Shown one piece after another: positions 59,388-64,000 of a DNA stretch of 64,000 bases (the stretch's first letter is position 1; each line of letters starts with the position of its first letter). Under the pieces are notes generated by a model. The model did no database searches. It saw only the letters and a list, made by a program, of their open reading frames with translations, and had not been told where the DNA came from. Source of the DNA: Mimachlamys varia. Its lineage: Eukaryota > Mollusca > Bivalvia > Pectinida > Pectinidae. The translations under genes were made by a program, and so were the position numbers. Where the stretch lies: contig OX392528.1 in NCBI GenBank assembly GCA_947623455.1, positions 56,004,322 to 56,068,321 on the forward strand, written 5' to 3'.

Positions 59388-59760
59388 CACTGGCCCTCCA
59401 CTTCTGATACCGGGGCCGCGTTGGTAAAATGCATGGTAAAGGTGTCTGACATTCTGCTAACACTGACCCTCCACCTCTGATACCGGGGCCGCGTTAGTTA
59501 AATTCATGGTTAGGTGTACGTGTGATAGTCTGCAAGTAGATTTCCGAAGATAACCGGAAATTTTCGGTAATTTCGGAGTAGATTTCCGAAGATAACCGGA
59601 ATCTTCTCCGAGATGTTGCGATTGGGGTTCAGGTCGGGGGGTTTTCTCCGGTATTCCTCCACCATTAAAACCTTGTACATCCTTTAATGAACATACAGGA
59701 ACATGTATATAACTGTCAATAGGACGTTACACACAATCAAATCCAACCTAACCAATACAC

Positions 59761-60092
59761 TTATCTGTGTGCTTTATAAAATATCTATCATTTTACTAGC
59801 AACAAGCCGACGTCCTCGTCAATATGCGATTGCTCGTGAAAACGTCCTTCTCTCTCAAAATGACACGTTTATGCGATTGCTTAAACATTCAAATGTTATA
59901 GTGCTCAATGAGTCACAAAACATCATTCGATTAATTATAAACTTGCAAGTATGTGTAAAGCTGTAGGCGGCCCGCCAAACCTTAACGGTGTACACGCTGG
60001 CTTACTCGTACTCTACCACAATGGTCTGAGGAAACAGCTCGATCAGAATTTGGCAATCTTGATATCTAACTTCATTCATCGTTCAGACTTAG
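59761..60092. other. Non-coding stretch, nothing supported
   Basis: I see no exon or repeat of note. Short frames here lack support. Confidence 0.5.
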
Positions 60093-60398
60093 TTAAGAAG
60101 ATATCAGACGCAAGTGTTCGCGCCATCGAAGTGGTTTCTCCGTCAAAGTAACAGCCGCATCCCCAACGAAAAACGGGATGAAGTCTGCGATGTCGACAGC
60201 GCCAATACAATACCGACGGAGGTAGCAGCAGGAAGTTCTCAATTCCGACAAATAAATTAATATGGAAGCCCGGAATGACGGTACAACTGTGAATGTGGGG
60301 TCTAGATTTCCGGGATGACACAGTTCCACAGTAGTTGTGTCTAGGTAGACAATATGGCCAGGATGGGGTGCCACTGTATAGTTCACAGATTGAAGCAA
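60093..60398 (-). CDS. Weak candidate exon, unrecognised
   Basis: The minus-strand frame of about 101 codons encodes QSVNYTVAPHPGHIVYLDTT, TVELCHPGNLDPTFTVVPSF, RASILIYLSELRTSCCYLRR and GDAAVTLTEKPLRWREHLRL before a stop. An acceptor-like GAACTATACAG lies near 60375. Composition is protein-like with several Cys, but no family is recognised and no partner exon is found. It could be a retroelement remnant or chance. Confidence 0.25.
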   Translation of the reverse strand: MLQSVNYTVAPHPGHIVYLDTTTVELCHPGNLDPTFTVVPSFRASILIYLSELRTSCCYLRRYCIGAVDIADFIPFFVGDAAVTLTEKPLRWREHLRLISS

Positions 60399-60547
60399 TA
60401 TTGATTTGTATCGTTATGTTTTTATACTGTTTACAATACTATTTTCGCGGTAGTGATATTTTTACGTTCGTTTCTGACCTTCTTAGTGGCACCATGTTTT
60501 TTTCCACATTCGTATATTTCTGTTCGCCAACGTCTCCCTTAAGCCAG

Positions 60548-60722
60548 GCCCAGGTTTCATCAACGTTCCTTAACTTAAGGAACTTTCCTTAACTTATAAA
60601 TATCCACAGGAAAGCATTGCAGAATATAAGATAAGGTCATTAACTTCTGTAATGCTTTCCCATGGAGATTTTTAATTTAAGGAATTTCCTAAGTTAAGAA
60701 AAGTTGATGAGACCGCGGCCAG
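60548..60722. mobile_element. MITE with imperfect inverted repeats
   Basis: The left arm GGCCCAGGTTTCATCAACGT, then TCCTTAACTTAAGGAA, is mirrored at right by TTCCTAAGTTAAGAAAAGTT, then GATGAGACCGCGGCC. Inner segments GGAAAGCATTGCAGA and TCTGTAATGCTTTCC also pair, so most of the element can fold into one hairpin. There is no coding capacity. Confidence 0.75.
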
Positions 60723-62039
60723 GTACTAAAGTTTTGTTTTGATAAATTGCGATACATTATGGTCACCATCTCACTGAGGAATATTTTGTATCGTTGTGCG
60801 ATATTAAGATGATCATAAGTGTTATTGAGAATGATGACTCAATTATCACTCTGACGACTTGGTGTTAGCTTGTATGCGACCAAGATTTACATGGCGGGTG
60901 TCGTGATGAAGCAGAAGACGTTTACTCTATCGGAACACCTGGTCTAATTCTCTTGTACTTTTACAAGGGTCTCCATCTAAATCTTCCTTTTTTCATATTT
61001 TGCCCCTAGCTTAATCGATTTTGAGTTATGGTTTTGTTGACGCTTCGGTATTATCTATGTGTTCACAGTAAGTGTAGCTTGATCGACCGTGGGTAACGGA
61101 CGATAGTGTTTTCGTTTTAACTGCTGTGGTAAGCATGTCGTATGGAAAGCATATAAAACATGATTTTCGGCGTTATTTCGACTTTTCAGTATATTCTTAC
61201 AAATGACTCTAAAAGGCTTTCGTAACGGCGCACAACAAACCAAATGATATTTAATTTAAAAAATTCACTCTAGTACTCCATTTTTCAAATAAATGCGAAT
61301 TCAATGTTTCACGCAGGCTGTTAAGTTGTTTAAGATGTCGCAACATTGTATGAACACCCCTAAACATCCTATTCCCTTGTTGCTTTTAACTACATATCGC
61401 CGATAGAATGTTGCTCGTTAAGTTGCAATGTCTTGCTAGTAATTGCCTTATCGTCCAATTACCCTTAATAAATACCAGTCTGTAAGGTTTCGGAGACACT
61501 CCCTCCCTTTATGGAGAGAAACGAATGCGCAACCAAATTGTCTCGACCCTTAATAAAGGTGGAAGTATTTTCTCCTTATTGACTAACGAAAGATGGGCAG
61601 TAAATGTAGACATGAATATACGTGCATAAAACAGGAATTTGGCACAAATAACACTCTAGAGTATTTTTTGTTCTTATTTAATGGCATGAAGGATTTGGAT
61701 TTTCGTGACAAGGAACAAAATTTGCCTTGTAATGGTCTTGATTGTGTAGCCGAACTGGACTGGGTCGATTGCTTGTAACCAGGGCATCCGTCTAGAGCTC
61801 TGACAGAGGCTCCAATTCATGCCTCTTTAGTGACCATTGGCACCCAGCCAAATATACCTCCGTATAGGGTCTTCGGTTCAGAACTGAAATATCAATTTTG
61901 TAAATGAAAATTCGTGACATGGTGGATTAACTATCCGTGGAGGTGACTTCACTAACCAGTTGATCACTTGTAAACAATTTGCGCAGGTAAAACCTGAGTG
62001 ATATCAGTATAGTTTTACTTCCCCCGACCTACAGTCCAT
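60723..62039. other. Non-coding stretch, nothing supported
   Basis: Moderately AT-rich DNA with no recognised exon, repeat or RNA gene. Confidence 0.5.
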
Positions 62040-62995
62040 TATCAAGCAGTTCAGAACCTACAAGTTCACTGGTCAATAATGTCCTGCAACTTCATCAGTC
62101 AAGTAGTTCAATATCCCTGAACTTCATTTGTCAAGCAGTTCAACATCCTTGAAGTGCACTGGTCAAGCAGTTCAACATCCTTGAACTTCACTGGTCAAGC
62201 AATTCAACATCCTTTAATTTCTCTGGTCAAGACGTTCAACTTCCTTGAACTTCATTAGTCAACCAGTTCAACATCCTTTAAGTTCACTGTTCAAGCAGTT
62301 CAACATCCCTGAACTTCATTGGCCAAGCAATTCAACATCCTTGAACTTCACTGGTCAAGACGTTCAACATCCTTGAACTTCATTAGTCAAGACGTTCAAC
62401 ATACTTTAACTTCCTTGGTCAAGCAGTTCAAAATCCTTTAATTAAACTGGTCAAGAAGCTCAACATCCTTTAGCTTCACTGGTCAATCATGCTCCAGATC
62501 CTTAAACTTCACTTGTCAAGCAGTTCAACATCCTTAAACTTCACTTGTCAAGCAGTTCAACATCCTTAAACTTCACTTGTCAAGCAGTTCAACATCCTTA
62601 AACTTCACTGGTCAAGCAGTTCAACATCCTTGAACTTCACTGGTCATGAAGCTCAACATCCTTGAACTTAATTGGTCAAGCAGTTCAACATCCTTGAACT
62701 ACACTGGTTAAGCAGTTCAACATCCTTGAATTCACAGGTCAATAATTTCCATCTGCAACAAGATCCCTACCAAGCAGTTTTGACATTTTATATCTGCACT
62801 GGTCAAGAATGTCCAGTCATTCCGTAACTTTATGGATCAAGAATAAATGTCTAGGTTCCATAGCTTCACTGGTCAAGAATTTTGTCCACATTCCATAACT
62901 TGTCCATTAATGTCCATATTCTATAAAATTCACCGGTCAAGAATTACTGTCTGTGTCCTATACTGGTCACTAATGTCTTGTTTACTGGTTAAGCA
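62040..62995. repeat. 32-bp tandem repeat abutting the ADAT3 stop
   Basis: The unit runs TTCACTGGTCAAGCAGTTCA, ACATCCTTGAAC, in about 22 recognisable copies. The best are between 62270 and 62720, and the array decays toward 63000 (GGTCAAGAAT, GTCCACATTCC variants). It ends within about 15 bp of the ADAT3 stop codon on the opposite strand. Confidence 0.9.
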
Positions 62996-63007
62996 GTTCC
63001 ATGTACA

Positions 63008-63194
63008 CTACGTAACAGCAGCACCATACAGTTGTTCACACTCGGCTCGTAGGACGTCACAGAAGACTTGGTAGTGGTGATTCAGACCGGTTTGGGTGTG
63101 GAGTTTGAACTTTGATCCGAGGGCTCCTTCCTTAGGAAATGAACTCCCATAAAAGACCCGCCCTATCCGAGAATGGACGAGGGCCATAGCACAC
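63008..63194 (-). CDS. ADAT3: ADAT3, terminal exon (tRNA deaminase subunit)
   Basis: Read on the minus strand, the acceptor GTGAATTTCAG is followed by an exon whose first G completes a codon (entry phase 2). It then encodes CAMALVHSRIGRVFYGSSFP, KEGALGSKFKLHTQTGLNHH, YQVFCDVLRAECEQLYGAAV and T, stopping at TAG 63008-63010. MALVHSRI-x-RVFYG, then GALG, then LNH-(R/H)-(F/Y)-QVF is the C-terminal signature of ADAT3. This protein pairs with ADAT2 to convert adenosine-34 to inosine in tRNA anticodons. The leading Cys is the second cysteine of the zinc-binding PC-x-x-C motif, and the rest of that motif lies in the preceding exon, beyond the window. The active-site glutamate region is likewise not visible. 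This is a strong family match from memory. Confidence 0.88.
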
Positions 63195-64000
63195 CTGAAA
63201 TTCACAGGTTAAAAAGACATTCAAAGGGTATTAACAAATACATTAAAGTAATGGTATTGGACATCAGCAAGGGTCACATTGCCCTTTAAAACAGCATGTA
63301 TGAAAATACAAATATCATGGAAAAATCAAAATCAGACTTGAAATAGATTTAAACTTTTATGTAAAATAGAAGTGAAAATGAACACATTTGAAATCAAAAA
63401 CAAACCAAAAAGTGTTTTTGCTGAGAGTTTAATATATAATTGGCAAATTAAAGAATCTTAATTTGATAGTTGAGATAAATAGAATCTCTACTCCCTTTGG
63501 AGTAAAGATAGGGAAAATCTCAGACAGAGGAGGAAGATTGTTTAGATGGGAAACACTCAGTAAAGCCTCATGTTTGGTAACAAATGAACCTTTCCCTGGA
63601 GGTTAAGATACCCCTATCTCTTCCCCTTGTGGGTGAATGATTTGTTTTCTATAATACCATTTTCTCCCACTATGTATCATATCCACAATGTAATGTTACC
63701 GTTACCGGTTAAACCCAGGGTTGAGGTGACATTTGTAGGTTAATGACATGACGTCACGCTATAGTTATGAATGGGGTATCCCCAACCCTATATTTTCATA
63801 TCCAGGAGTTATGCTCACCTACACTCTCTTCACTCCTGAAATATGTCATTTTACCAATATGTGACCACAAGATTCTTTTAATGCCTCATCAACAAGGAGG
63901 CACACAGAACCTAAGTTTTGCCACAACATATTCCAGGGTGTGGAGAGCCTGACTCCTGAATATCGAGGATGCCAACTCTAGTGAGATATTATAAGGTGGA
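63195..64000. other. ADAT3 intron, nothing supported
   Basis: The preceding ADAT3 exon should end in a split ATG codon of the PCVM motif, and no such donor is visible up to the window edge. The sequence is AT-rich with no clear repeat. A plus-strand frame at 63.77-63.95 kb has no support. Confidence 0.5.

Larger units (their letters stand above)
58757..59760 (+). mobile_element. SINE-derived cluster with tandem head copies
   Basis: A unit of about 70 bp with GATACCGGGGCCGCGTTGGT, ATGCATGGTTAGGTG and CCACTAGCCCTTCACCTCTG corresponds to the tRNA-like head of the 47.6-kb SINE family. It occurs four times, at about 58757, 58829 (interrupted by an insertion), 59399 and 59480. A decayed SINE body and tail follow at 59635-59760 (TTTTCTCCGGTATTCCTCCA, then TCAATAGGACGTT). 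Two later insertions lie inside and are listed separately. Confidence 0.7.

Noticed and set aside
59951..60151. 66-codon plus-strand frame
   Set aside because: It overlaps a minus-strand candidate and has no motif or splice evidence.

Overview
The window looks like AT-rich, intron-rich, repeat-dense genomic DNA from a bivalve mollusc. A pectinid or oyster-like animal is possible, but the species cannot be fixed from sequence alone. The signs are widely spaced exons with GT-AG borders, several tRNA-headed SINEs of a type common in bivalves, and a family of elements matching the bivalve 'pearl' (Helitron-derived) architecture. Minisatellites are abundant: about a dozen arrays cover roughly a fifth of the window. 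No prokaryotic operon, rRNA, free-standing tRNA or CRISPR locus is visible.

Genes. (1) Plus strand, 5.9-8.4 kb: the last two coding exons of a kintoun/DNAAF2-like dynein assembly factor. (2) Minus strand, 30.3 to 19.0 kb: four exons with matching intron phases (1, 1, 0) that give one continuous C-terminal protein of about 344 residues with a GRAM/PH-like segment. I do not recognise the family. A short extra exon at 30.4 kb and exons at 49.2-49.4 and 49.9-50.2 kb may be its 5' part or belong to another minus-strand gene. (3) Minus strand, 63.0-63.2 kb: the terminal exon of ADAT3, the non-catalytic subunit of the tRNA wobble adenosine deaminase. A few weaker exon candidates are listed with low confidence.

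Mobile elements. Four copies of a short element share the inverted repeat AGGCCCAATATACGTAACTT and TTAA target duplications. Two of them sit in SINE sequence whose uninterrupted relatives are in the same window, so the empty sites can be read directly. A full pearl-like element at 13.0-14.4 kb carries eight 145-bp internal repeats, an ACGG microsatellite and a 3' hairpin followed by CTAA. Hairpin or MITE-like elements occur at 6.4, 33.6, 34.5, 56.1, 58.3, 59.3 and 60.6 kb. A 1-kb SINE-derived cluster at 58.8-59.8 kb holds two later insertions.

Tandem arrays. The main ones are 15 bp (26.3-29.8 kb), 57 bp (35.1-35.6 kb), 26 bp (42.3-42.6 kb), 58 bp (43.7 kb), 44 bp (46.1-47.2 kb), 38 bp (51.3-54.0 kb), 57 bp (54.5-56.1 kb) and 32 bp (62.0-63.0 kb). 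Several have unit lengths divisible by three and so create long open frames that I do not regard as genes. No multi-gene 'system' is present. The most interesting items are the unrecognised minus-strand gene, the TTAA element with its empty sites, the array of paired nuclear-receptor-like motifs inside the pearl-like element, and a 38-bp satellite whose unit resembles a pogo/Tigger transposon end.
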